Assembly (NCBI GenBank): GCA_016929175.1
Contig: JAFGJI010000260.1
Coordinates: forward strand, 1 to 5,889
Direction of reading: 5' to 3'
Length of the DNA stretch: 5,889 nt
Origin: Thermoplasmatota archaeon
GTDB lineage: Archaea; Thermoplasmatota; Penumbrarchaeia; Penumbrarchaeales; Penumbrarchaeaceae
Made by a program: the position numbers and the translations under genes. The notes beneath the pieces were generated by a model that worked only from the letters and a program-made list of their open reading frames with translations, was not told the DNA's origin and did no database searches. Of this stretch, positions 1-5,889 are shown one piece after another (the first letter of the stretch is position 1; each line of letters starts with the position of its first letter).

Positions 1-3000
1 AAGGCTCAGGGCAGAACCTGTTCGATCCACATCTATATGTCGAGGTCGAGAAGAACGTTCCGCTCTCCCGGGCTTCCATGAAAGTGTCAACCGTCAATTC
101 GGACACCGGGCCCTGGATATCTGACCCTTCCATAGATGCGGGTTTGGATGGCAGCAACGAGTGGAAGTACTCCGGGACCGGTTACGGCGATTTCGGACGC
201 AATTACCTCTATTCCGACGGCAGCACCGTCAAGACCAATTCATATTCCGGCAACCAGAACAAGGCGCTGGGCAACCTGATCCTTCCCCAGGGAGCAGAGG
301 TTCATGAAGCGGGAATGACGGTCAAAGGAAGGTTCGAGGCCAACATCCCATCGATGACAACACTTGGAAGCGGTGGCGCGATCTCTTATACGCCCCAGTA
401 CATAAGGCTCGGCGATGTCACGGGAGATGGGGTCAACGATTCGATAATCTCAAGCGGGAAACCCGGCTACCTTTATCTCTACAGACAGGGAGATACCAGG
501 GATTTCAAGTCAGAAAGGCTGAATGCCATATCTTCCTCCGTTTATGATTTTCTTATCTATGATGCGGATGATGATGGTGACAACGATATTGTCTACTCGA
601 CCTCGACCGGGGTCTACTGGTCGGAGAACAATGGTACTGGATACTTTGGGACCTCGAGGACTCTCACGACCTCGGCTTCGCCATACCTTATGGAACTCGG
701 AGATATGGACGGGGACAATGATAACGAGATAGTAATGGCACTGCAGAATTTCCTGTGGTCCACGAACCAGACTGTAATATACATGCTGAAGCGCAGCTCG
801 GGGTCAAGCCATGACCTGTGGCCGCTCTACAATACGGGTAAAAGCTCCGGAAGTGCAGCGATCAAGTTCCTGAAGATCGGTGACTGGAACAATGATGATT
901 ACCTTGATGTGTTCGGCGCCTTCACCAACAACAAGGTCTACACCTATGAAAATCCCGCATATTCATGGTACTACAACGATACGTCTAATATTACCTCCAA
1001 GACCAGATGGGACCAGGCCCAGGTCGTCTCGGAAACCTATTCGATCTACGGGTTCGATGTGGGCGATATAGACCGGGATGGTATGGCTGATGTCGTGACA
1101 GCACCTTACACGTATTACGGCTCCAATATCAAGTACTGGAGGAACAGAGGGTCCTCTTCTTGGACATCATACAATACCGTACCTGGCTATATCTACTATC
1201 CGCAATCCGTATCTCTGGCGGACCTCAACGACGATGGATACCTGGATATCTTCTTCTCGACCGGCTCTTACTACTATTACAACAGGGTGAGCTGGCTTGA
1301 TAGCAAGAAGAGCCCGAACAAGAACAGCTGGACCGAGAACAATCTGCTTTCGGGTCAGACCAATTACGGTGCCAACTGTTTTGCGGGTGATGTTGATTCG
1401 GATGGTCATTCCGACGTCGGCCTGTTCTTCACCACCGACAGACAGGCCATAGTCTGGTTCAATTCCAAACCCTATTACGGATCGAACATCGAATCCGGGT
1501 TCATAGAGGACGGAGGTCTCGTTGGTTTCTCCGATCTGGAACCCTGTGATGTCGACCAGGACGGGGATGTTGATATGGTGATGACAGCATACAACAGCGG
1601 AACGGTCGGTTGGTACGAGAACGATTACAATGTTGATGGTGATGCCTTCGATGATAAATGGACCTTCCACAGGATAAGCGGGGTGGTGATAGGGGGTGCA
1701 AAGGAAGTAGCCTGGGGGGACATCGATGGGGACAAGGACATCGATGTTGCAGTCACCGGGTATGACAGCGGTCAGATAGCCTGGTTCGAGAATCCCGGGG
1801 ACCCGAAAGCCCTGTGGAAATACCATTTCGTAGGAAGAATGACCTACGCTCTTGGGATTGGAGTGGCCGACTTCAACAAGGATGGTATAATGGAAATAGT
1901 TGCCTCTACAGGTTATTACTATTCCTACAGTATAATGCTTTATTATACCTCAAATCCCAAGGGTAACTGGAACAGCTACGGGATCTCGGGATCCGTTTCC
2001 TACTGCGGTGCGATCAACATCACTGATATGAACAAGGATGGTTACCTGGATGTCATCGTACCGGTGAACGGATACTCCGGAACTGCAAATATCTACCGGA
2101 ATCCCATGCCCCTAAGTCCATTCAACCGTCAGTGGACAGTCATCTCTGCAATAGGCGGCCTCCAGTATCCTTACGAAGCCGTTCCCTTCGACATCGATAA
2201 TGATGGCAATCTGGACCTCATAGCCACCCAGAACTATGGAAATGTCAAATGGGGGCGGGCGCCGTTAAATGCGAACTCCACCGGAGGCTGGCAGAGCTAC
2301 GACCTCTCATCCGGCCTCAACTATGCCTTCGGAGTGGACGTCGATGATGTGGACCACGACGGAGCTGCCGATGTATTCGTCACCTCCAGGTACTGGTGGA
2401 ACTATTACGTTAACGATAGAGGCCTCTACTGGTTCGAGGAGCCAGATGACAATACCAGGACCTGGCAGCTGAGGACGCTTGATTCAACTACCAGATCGAA
2501 CTACGGGGTTGCTGTCGCGGACCTTGATCACAACGGCGTCACGGAGATATTCTCTTCTTCGTTCATGGACAATGTATTCAAGGTTTCGAGACCCACACTG
2601 CACTACCCGTCCAATCTGGCGATCGACCTTGGTAACGACGGCATCAGCGATTGGACATGGGGCACCACTCTCAGAGGTACCACCGAGGTCAGTTTCACCG
2701 ATGAACTCCAGTATGTGATAGATAACAAACCTTCCGGGGTTGCTACCTCGACCGACGAATTCGGGAATCGCATGCTGAGCATTCCCATTTACATGAGGAC
2801 CGGAACGGGGGGGAGGTTGACCGGATATGATATAGAGGTCAGATACAACACCACGCTCGTCGTGGACAATCAGGGTATGTTCATGAGGGAGCTGAGCAGG
2901 ATAATACCTGATTACGGCGACTCCACCGACCCCACGGTCAGGATATATCTCCTATTCGGCGGAAAGAGTGAGGGTACAGCATTCATATCGGACATTCAGG

Positions 3001-4976
3001 TGGAGTACAACGCACCTCCAAAGCTTAAGTCCTCACTTCCTACCAAATTAACGGTCAACGAGGATTCTCTAAAACGAGGTGTGATCGACCTATCTCAGTA
3101 CTTCACTGATGACTACGATCCACCAACGATGCTCAGCTACCGGGCAAGGATGGTAGGACCAGACTTTGATAAAGTGGCAGCATACATCGAGAACGGTGCC
3201 AACCTTACCATCGACTCGACCATCATCAAGGACTACAATGGAGAAACATACGTTCAGTTCGTTGTAAAGGATAACGGTGGACCGGGGATGACCCCTCCCA
3301 GAGAAATGGTAACGAACCCGATAAAGATCGATGTTATCCCTGTTGACGACCCTCCGATCCTGGGTAATGATACGCTCCCAGACAAATTCTACGGAAAGGA
3401 GGGGGAAGAGGTCATGGTAGCCGATCTGAACGGATTGTACCTTTTCTCGGATCCTGACGATCCCATTGGGCTGAGCCTCAGATACTATCCGGTTCTGGAT
3501 TTTGAAAAGACCTACCCCCATGATATCACACAGGTATCGATCAGGATAAGCGATAAGAAGGTCTACGTCAAGAGCCTCGGGGACTGGAATGGCCTGAACA
3601 TACCTGTCAGGATATATGGATACGACAGAATGGAGGTCAACCTACTCAACGACCCCTACCATACGACAACCATAGATATCCTGAACGTCAATGATCCGCC
3701 CACTTTCGCCCCCATCCCTCCGGTAACTGTCAGAGAGGACGTCCCGCAGAACAACGTTATCGACATGTCCCCCTATGCCGAGGATATAGATACACCGCCA
3801 TTGGAACTTGATTACAGGATCCTGGGGCAAACCAACAGTACATTCTACAGGGTAATACAGGACGAGAACGATCCGAGCAAGATACATGTGAAACCTCTCG
3901 TTGAGAACTGGCACGGCATCGTGGATGTGGAGGTCATGGTGACGGATGGCGAATTCAACGCCACCAGCGGATTCCGGATATTCGTCAGTTCAGAGAACGA
4001 CCCTCCGTCGATAGTCATAAAGGCCCCCATTGAAAACCGGCAGATCGAATCCGGGGAGTTCTCCATTGTTGGTGAAGCCCATGACCTGGAAGGCATCCAT
4101 CGGGTGGAGGTCTGGTTCCAGGATGAATGGTATGAGGCAAATGGCAAGAACAACTGGGGCATCACCCTGATCGCCCCGGATTTCGGTACGATCACGGAGA
4201 ATGTTCCGATCCAGGCAAGGGTGATCGATACCGATGGTAAGGTGGCTTTCGCATATGTCAACATCACCGTCAAGCCAAAGATCATCCCTCCACCATCGGA
4301 TATCGATAATGACGGGTGGCCCAACTGGATCGATGATTTCCCCGAAGACCCATCAGAGTGGCTTGACAGTGACGATGACGGTGTAGGTGACAACTCCGAT
4401 GCGTTCCCTGACAATCCTCTCTGGTCGAAGGACTCCGATAAGGACGGTATTGCCGATGAAGCTGATGAATACCCACTGGACCCCGAGAACAAGGAGTTCC
4501 CGATCATAATCACAAGAGTTCTGGAAGATAACAGGGATCTGACCGTTCCGATAGTGCTCTTCGTGATCGCTGGACTGTTGCTCGTTCTTGTTGTGATATC
4601 GGTGATCCTTTACATCAACAAGCGAAATGCGTCACTCGATCCGAGAAAGACCGTGGAATACTACAAACGGATGGAGAAACGCAGGGAGCTCCTCAGGAAG
4701 ATATCCGGAAGGGACAAGCTTGAACAGTTACTGGAGCGGATGCAGATGAAGGACCTCAAGATGGGCAGGCAGCAAGCCCTGCCCTATGCACCGGGTACGC
4801 CCCCGGCCTCCATGAGGCCGGGACCTATGCTCCCGCCATCTCCGCAATATGTACAGCAGGTTCCTTACAGGCAGCTCCCGCCCCCTCCCGGGGGCAGTAT
4901 GATGCATCCGGCTCATCCGCAGGGGCAGCAGCTTTCTCACAGGTACCCCCCACCACCAAGACCGCCCATGAGATGA
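1..4976 (+). CDS. Giant FG-GAP/cadherin-like surface protein, membrane-anchored (5'-partial)
   Basis: Probable extracellular adhesin or ligand-binding protein of an archaeal envelope; the ligand is unknown. The frame is open from base 3, so the gene starts upstream. The ATG at 78 lies inside a conserved-looking strand (A-S-M-K-V) and is not a credible start. Numbering from that Met (1632 residues to the TGA): beta module about 1-86; 14 FG-GAP/VCBS blades about 105-836, each with a D-x-D/N-x-D-G-x-x-D loop; second module part 843-977; cadherin-like domains 978-1091, 1092-1206 and 1207-1308, bounded by (N/D)DPP; Ig-like domain about 1309-1405; Ca loops 1408-1473; transmembrane helix 1490-1513 followed by N-K-R; coiled coil about 1525-1562; Pro-rich tail 1568-1632. 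About a dozen N-x-S/T sequons lie before the membrane helix, and only three Cys occur. Type I topology (C-terminus inside) is inferred. The signal peptide would be off-window. The fold families are recognised by motif; the biological role is inference. Confidence 0.9.
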   Translation, partial: GSGQNLFDPHLYVEVEKNVPLSRASMKVSTVNSDTGPWISDPSIDAGLDGSNEWKYSGTGYGDFGRNYLYSDGSTVKTNSYSGNQNKALGNLILPQGAEVHEAGMTVKGRFEANIPSMTTLGSGGAISYTPQYIRLGDVTGDGVNDSIISSGKPGYLYLYRQGDTRDFKSERLNAISSSVYDFLIYDADDDGDNDIVYSTSTGVYWSENNGTGYFGTSRTLTTSASPYLMELGDMDGDNDNEIVMALQNFLWSTNQTVIYMLKRSSGSSHDLWPLYNTGKSSGSAAIKFLKIGDWNNDDYLDVFGAFTNNKVYTYENPAYSWYYNDTSNITSKTRWDQAQVVSETYSIYGFDVGDIDRDGMADVVTAPYTYYGSNIKYWRNRGSSSWTSYNTVPGYIYYPQSVSLADLNDDGYLDIFFSTGSYYYYNRVSWLDSKKSPNKNSWTENNLLSGQTNYGANCFAGDVDSDGHSDVGLFFTTDRQAIVWFNSKPYYGSNIESGFIEDGGLVGFSDLEPCDVDQDGDVDMVMTAYNSGTVGWYENDYNVDGDAFDDKWTFHRISGVVIGGAKEVAWGDIDGDKDIDVAVTGYDSGQIAWFENPGDPKALWKYHFVGRMTYALGIGVADFNKDGIMEIVASTGYYYSYSIMLYYTSNPKGNWNSYGISGSVSYCGAINITDMNKDGYLDVIVPVNGYSGTANIYRNPMPLSPFNRQWTVISAIGGLQYPYEAVPFDIDNDGNLDLIATQNYGNVKWGRAPLNANSTGGWQSYDLSSGLNYAFGVDVDDVDHDGAADVFVTSRYWWNYYVNDRGLYWFEEPDDNTRTWQLRTLDSTTRSNYGVAVADLDHNGVTEIFSSSFMDNVFKVSRPTLHYPSNLAIDLGNDGISDWTWGTTLRGTTEVSFTDELQYVIDNKPSGVATSTDEFGNRMLSIPIYMRTGTGGRLTGYDIEVRYNTTLVVDNQGMFMRELSRIIPDYGDSTDPTVRIYLLFGGKSEGTAFISDIQVEYNAPPKLKSSLPTKLTVNEDSLKRGVIDLSQYFTDDYDPPTMLSYRARMVGPDFDKVAAYIENGANLTIDSTIIKDYNGETYVQFVVKDNGGPGMTPPREMVTNPIKIDVIPVDDPPILGNDTLPDKFYGKEGEEVMVADLNGLYLFSDPDDPIGLSLRYYPVLDFEKTYPHDITQVSIRISDKKVYVKSLGDWNGLNIPVRIYGYDRMEVNLLNDPYHTTTIDILNVNDPPTFAPIPPVTVREDVPQNNVIDMSPYAEDIDTPPLELDYRILGQTNSTFYRVIQDENDPSKIHVKPLVENWHGIVDVEVMVTDGEFNATSGFRIFVSSENDPPSIVIKAPIENRQIESGEFSIVGEAHDLEGIHRVEVWFQDEWYEANGKNNWGITLIAPDFGTITENVPIQARVIDTDGKVAFAYVNITVKPKIIPPPSDIDNDGWPNWIDDFPEDPSEWLDSDDDGVGDNSDAFPDNPLWSKDSDKDGIADEADEYPLDPENKEFPIIITRVLEDNRDLTVPIVLFVIAGLLLVLVVISVILYINKRNASLDPRKTVEYYKRMEKRRELLRKISGRDKLEQLLERMQMKDLKMGRQQALPYAPGTPPASMRPGPMLPPSPQYVQQVPYRQLPPPPGGSMMHPAHPQGQQLSHRYPPPPRPPMR
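57..335 (+). other. N-terminal archaeal beta module (first copy of the bookend)
   Basis: Protein-level region. It contains the strand motif A-S-M-K-V (Met at 78-80), then P-S-I-D-A-G-L-D-G-S-N-E-W (D20-W29), a G-Y-G-D-F-G-R segment with S-D-G-S-T, and a second strand motif A-G-M-T-V (78-82) preceded by L-P-Q-G-A-E-V. From memory of large Thermoplasmatota surface proteins, these short motifs recur in that order; I cannot name a curated family. The region probably forms a beta-sandwich with an Asp-rich loop. Its second half recurs after the propeller array at D850. Domain edges are approximate. Confidence 0.55.
390..2588 (+). repeat. 14 FG-GAP/VCBS-type beta-propeller blades (protein repeats)
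   Basis: Fourteen Ca-binding loops of the integrin-alpha FG-GAP type, D-x-(D/N)-x-D-G-x-x-(D/E), begin at residues D113, D162, D209, D269, D330, D382, D438, D491, D548, D598, D650, D705, D757 and D815. Spacing is 47-61 residues. Examples are DIDRDGMAD, DLNDDGYLD, DVDQDGDVD and DMNKDGYLD. Each loop is followed by a hydrophobic strand, and in several blades by a W-(F/Y)-E-N-like turn (about 1609 and 1783 in the DNA). Fourteen blades would fit two seven-bladed propellers. Loops 3, 4 and 9 replace the conserved Gly and loop 14 has N for the third Asp. Diverged at DNA level, so this is an old protein repeat, not a recent tandem duplication. Confidence 0.88.
2604..3011 (+). other. Second beta module after the propellers, with internal duplication
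   Basis: Protein-level region, residues 843-978. It opens with P-S-N-L-A-I-D-L-G-N-D-G-I-S-D-W (D850-W859), matching the D20-W29 motif upstream of the propellers. Two similar strand hairpins follow: 902-924 (I-P-I-Y-M ... D-I-E-V-R-Y-N) and 954-978 (V-R-I-Y-L ... D-I-Q-V-E-Y-N), suggesting an internal duplication. The region joins the propellers to the cadherin-like stalk and is probably a small extracellular beta-sandwich. Ligand binding cannot be judged from sequence. Confidence 0.5.
3009..4001 (+). repeat. Three cadherin-like (tandem-95 type) stalk domains
   Basis: Three domains of about 102-115 residues, 978-1091, 1092-1206 and 1207-1308. Each begins after a linker P-P: N-A-P-P, V-D-D-P-P and V-N-D-P-P; a final E-N-D-P-P closes the third. 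Each has an early acidic strand motif (V-N-E-D, K-E-G-E-E, V-R-E-D), a conserved hydrophobic-D-L/M segment followed by an Asp-rich turn (F-T-D-D-Y-D, F-S-D-P-D-D, A-E-D-I-D-T), and a late N/H-G turn before a V-x-V-x-D-like strand. This is the signature of bacterial and archaeal cadherin-like/tandem-95 domains, which form Ca-rigidified extracellular rods. They probably act as a stalk lifting the propellers from the membrane. Confidence 0.8.
4002..4292 (+). other. Ig-like domain (Big_9-like) before the Ca loops
   Basis: Residues about 1309-1405. It follows the pattern P-P-S-I-V-I-x-x-P-I-E-N, then S-G-E-F-S-I-V-G-E-A-H-D, then V-E-V-W-F-Q-D-E-W and a W-G-I-T-L strand, ending with a V-N-I-T-V strand. 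This order (PPxVxIxxP ... GxAxD ... VEVxxD) resembles bacterial Ig-like domains that bind no enzyme substrate and act as spacers. The assignment to one named family is from memory of the pattern and could be to a neighbouring Ig-like family. Confidence 0.6.
4299..4496 (+). repeat. Three 22-residue thrombospondin-type-3-like Ca loops
   Basis: Loops start at D1408 (DIDNDGWPN), D1430 (DSDDDGVGD) and D1452 (DSDKDGIAD), spaced exactly 22 residues. Each ends in a (D/E)-x-(F/Y)-P-x-(D/N)-P-type segment: D-D-F-P-E-D-P, D-A-F-P-D-N-P and D-E-Y-P-L-D-P. This matches the thrombospondin type-3-like repeats common just outside the membrane anchor of archaeal and marine bacterial surface proteins. They are expected to bind Ca and stiffen the membrane-proximal segment. 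Only about 16 residues separate the last repeat from the transmembrane helix. Confidence 0.85.
4545..4976 (+). other. Transmembrane helix plus basic coiled-coil and Pro-rich cytoplasmic tail
   Basis: Residues 1490-1513 form one uninterrupted hydrophobic helix (V-P-I-V-L-F-V to I-L-Y-I), followed by N-K-R, which marks the cytoplasmic side. The next segment, about 1525-1562, is highly charged and rich in K/R/E/L (for example K-R-M-E-K-R-R-E-L-L) and likely helical or coiled coil, although S-G at 1543-1544 may break it. Residues 1568-1632 are disordered: 22 of 65 are Pro, there are two P-P-P-P stretches and no acidic residue. The 119-residue tail rules out a terminal sortase-type tripartite signal, where the membrane helix sits at the very end. 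Confidence 0.8.
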
Positions 4977-5078
4977 GGTGCCCCGATACCGCAAGGGCGG
5001 CAGAATGATCCGGGACCGTAAATTGCCAAGGAAATGCTGGACCCCGATAACTGTGGTTTTCCCACATTTTCCCTGTTA
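4977..5078. other. Convergent intergenic spacer
   Basis: A 102-base gap separates the two convergent stop codons. I see no coding sequence, tRNA or promoter in it. Open frames crossing it in other registers continue into the neighbouring genes and show no protein-like composition of their own. The only structure found is the hairpin at its right end. Confidence 0.6.
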
Positions 5079-5080
5079 TC
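5046..5080 (+). terminator. Candidate hairpin/T-run terminator between convergent genes
   Basis: An inner stem TGTGG (5052-5056) pairs with CCACA (5062-5066) around a TTTTC loop and is followed at once by TTTT (5067-5070). An outer pair, GATAAC (5046-5051) and GTTATC (5075-5080), encloses it, with TTTTCCCT unpaired on the right. It lies about 70 bases after the large gene's stop and its right arm overlaps the TPR gene's stop codon (TGA, reverse of 5079-5081). Archaeal termination relies mainly on T-runs, and a run of four is weak, so the call is tentative. In the other direction a T-rich stretch (TTTTATTT, reverse of 5081-5088) lies in the last TPR codons. Confidence 0.4.
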
Positions 5081-5889
5081 AAATAAAACCGCCGTTTTCT
5101 CGCATCTCCAGAAGTCGGTCCCTGACCTTCTCGGCCTGGAAACGGGCACCGATGTTCTTGAAGATCTGGTATGCCTCATCAAGATATCCTTTTGCCTCCT
5201 CGTATCTTGAAGATAGGATATATACCTCGCCGAGACTGTGTTTGGCCATTCCGAGCTCGTAGAGCATACCGAGACCCTCCAGCATCGTGATGGACCTGAG
5301 TATCATCGTTTCCGATTCCTCGAACCTCTGGTCGAGAGCCCTGACCTTGCCGATACTGAGGTAGGCTATGCCGAGACCAACCTTATCATCCCTGTCCTTC
5401 ATGGCCTCCTCGCATGTATCGAATATGCTCGAAGCTTCACTGAACCGGTTCTGTCTTCCCCTGAGCTCGATGAAATTGATGATCGGCCACCAATAATCAT
5501 GTCTTCCCTTTTCACTGGCTTTGTCGAATGCAAGCTCCAGTGCCTTTTCTGCCTCACCTATATCACCGGTCTGGAGATAGATACCGCCAATATTCGAATA
5601 ACCAACCGATGCCCCAATGACATTGCTTGTTGTCTCCAGGTGCTTGATGCCCCTGTTGTAATAATCCAATGCTTTCTTGATGTCGCCTCGGTGATTGAAA
5701 ACATTTCCTATATTGATGTACAAAGTTCCGATGGTATTGAGATCGTTCTCTATCTTTGCATATTGAAGCGATTTCGAGAACATCTCGAGGGACCTTGGAT
5801 AGTCGGCCATTCTCCAGTATGTATATCCAAGGCCCATGAAGGAATGGGCGATTATCTCGGAGTAACTCCTGTCCTGCGGTATACTGACG
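5079..5889 (-). CDS. Tetratricopeptide-repeat protein (5'-partial)
   Basis: Probable cytoplasmic protein-interaction scaffold; the partner is unknown. The frame is open to the window's right edge. The Met at 5837 sits inside the first visible TPR helix (preceded by I-A-H-S-F), so the true start lies upstream, beyond 5889. Numbering from that Met (252 residues), six TPR units of the 40-residue type (kinesin light chain/LGN-like length) are seen. Positional Gly recur at G4, G44, G84, G163 and G203, with D/R-Y/I/F turns at 12, 52, 92, 131, 171 and 211. Unit 4 (about 113-151) is one residue shorter and lacks the Gly (E124). The C-terminus ends in a capping helix, R-F-Q-A-E-K-V-R-D-R-L-L-E-M, then E-N-G-G-F-I. 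Any N-terminal effector domain (ATPase, kinase, cyclase or regulator) would be off-window, so this could be the tail of a larger regulator. No signal or membrane segment is visible. Confidence 0.88.
   Translation of the reverse strand, partial: VSIPQDRSYSEIIAHSFMGLGYTYWRMADYPRSLEMFSKSLQYAKIENDLNTIGTLYINIGNVFNHRGDIKKALDYYNRGIKHLETTSNVIGASVGYSNIGGIYLQTGDIGEAEKALELAFDKASEKGRHDYWWPIINFIELRGRQNRFSEASSIFDTCEEAMKDRDDKVGLGIAYLSIGKVRALDQRFEESETMILRSITMLEGLGMLYELGMAKHSLGEVYILSSRYEEAKGYLDEAYQIFKNIGARFQAEKVRDRLLEMRENGGFI
5145..5889 (-). repeat. Six 40-residue TPR units (protein repeats)
   Basis: The units begin near residues -3, 33, 73, 113, 152 and 192, counted from the internal Met at 5837. Helix A patterns include I-N-I-G-N-V-F (41-47), S-N-I-G-G-I-Y (81-87), L-S-I-G-K-V (160-165) and H-S-L-G-E-V-Y (200-206). 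Helix B patterns include K-A-L-D-Y-Y (55-60) and E-A-K-G-Y-L (214-219). The 40-residue period, rather than 34, places them with the long TPRs. More units probably lie beyond the edge. The units are diverged at DNA level. Confidence 0.85.

Noticed and set aside
1167..1826. 219-codon open frame on the minus strand inside the large gene
   Set aside because: It lies antisense to the FG-GAP blades. Its V/I/P-rich product mirrors the repeated GAT/GGT/GAC codons of the sense frame and shows no domain.
2807..2813. Run of seven G as a possible frameshift or phase-variation site
   Set aside because: The reading frame is intact on both sides and the run encodes plausible T-G-G-R. One short G-run in an archaeal gene is not enough evidence for slippage.
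4299..4496. Dockerin or EF-hand pair
   Set aside because: The loops resemble EF-hand loops, but a 22-residue period with the F-P-x-(D/N)-P segment and no flanking helices fits thrombospondin-type-3-like repeats better.
3845..4513. 222-codon open frame on the minus strand over the Ig-like and Ca-loop region
   Set aside because: A Ser-rich product is the expected antisense of Asp/Gly/Glu-rich coding. No start context or fold is visible, and the sense frame is clearly real.
4545..4976. Archaeosortase-type (PGF-CTERM) C-terminal sorting signal
   Set aside because: There is no P-G-F motif before the helix, and 119 residues follow it, whereas such signals end within a few basic residues.
4825..5262. 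Open frames on both strands across the convergent spacer
   Set aside because: They overlap the two supported genes in other registers, are Arg/Pro/Ser-rich with no domain, and lack a convincing ribosome-binding site.
1..5889. CRISPR array, insertion sequence, tRNA or rRNA
   Set aside because: No regularly spaced direct DNA repeats, transposase motifs, terminal inverted repeats or RNA gene signatures were seen. The repeats present are protein-level and diverged in DNA.

Overview
This window most likely comes from an archaeon, probably of the Thermoplasmatota. That placement is an inference from protein architecture: a very large, Asp/Gly/Tyr-rich surface protein with short A-x-M-x-V and ID-x-G-x-DG-xxx-W modules, Ca-binding repeats, one C-terminal membrane anchor and a cytoplasmic tail. 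Frequent AGG (Arg) and ATA (Ile) codons and a roughly balanced GC content fit it. No rRNA, tRNA or housekeeping marker is present to confirm it.

Layout: two protein genes face each other, and both run off the window at their 5' ends. Positions 1-4976 (+) hold the 3' part of a giant secreted, membrane-anchored protein. From N to C it has an archaeal beta-rich module, 14 FG-GAP/VCBS-type Ca-loop blades, a second copy of the module's DG-xxx-W part, three cadherin-like (tandem-95) domains, one Ig-like domain, three 22-residue thrombospondin-type-3-like Ca loops, one transmembrane helix, a basic predicted coiled coil and a proline-rich tail. Positions 4977-5078 are a short convergent intergenic spacer with a hairpin followed by a short T-run. 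Positions 5079-5889 (-) hold the 3' part of a cytoplasmic protein built from 40-residue tetratricopeptide repeats.

The large protein looks like a cell-surface adhesin or ligand-binding stalk. Its propellers would be held away from the membrane by cadherin/Ig and Ca-stabilised rods, with a tail in the cytoplasm that could contact intracellular partners. The TPR protein is a protein-protein interaction scaffold of unknown partner. The two genes converge, so they are not an operon, and nothing in the sequence directly ties their functions together. Neither promoter nor true start codon is inside the window. There are no signs of mobile elements, CRISPR arrays or RNA genes.
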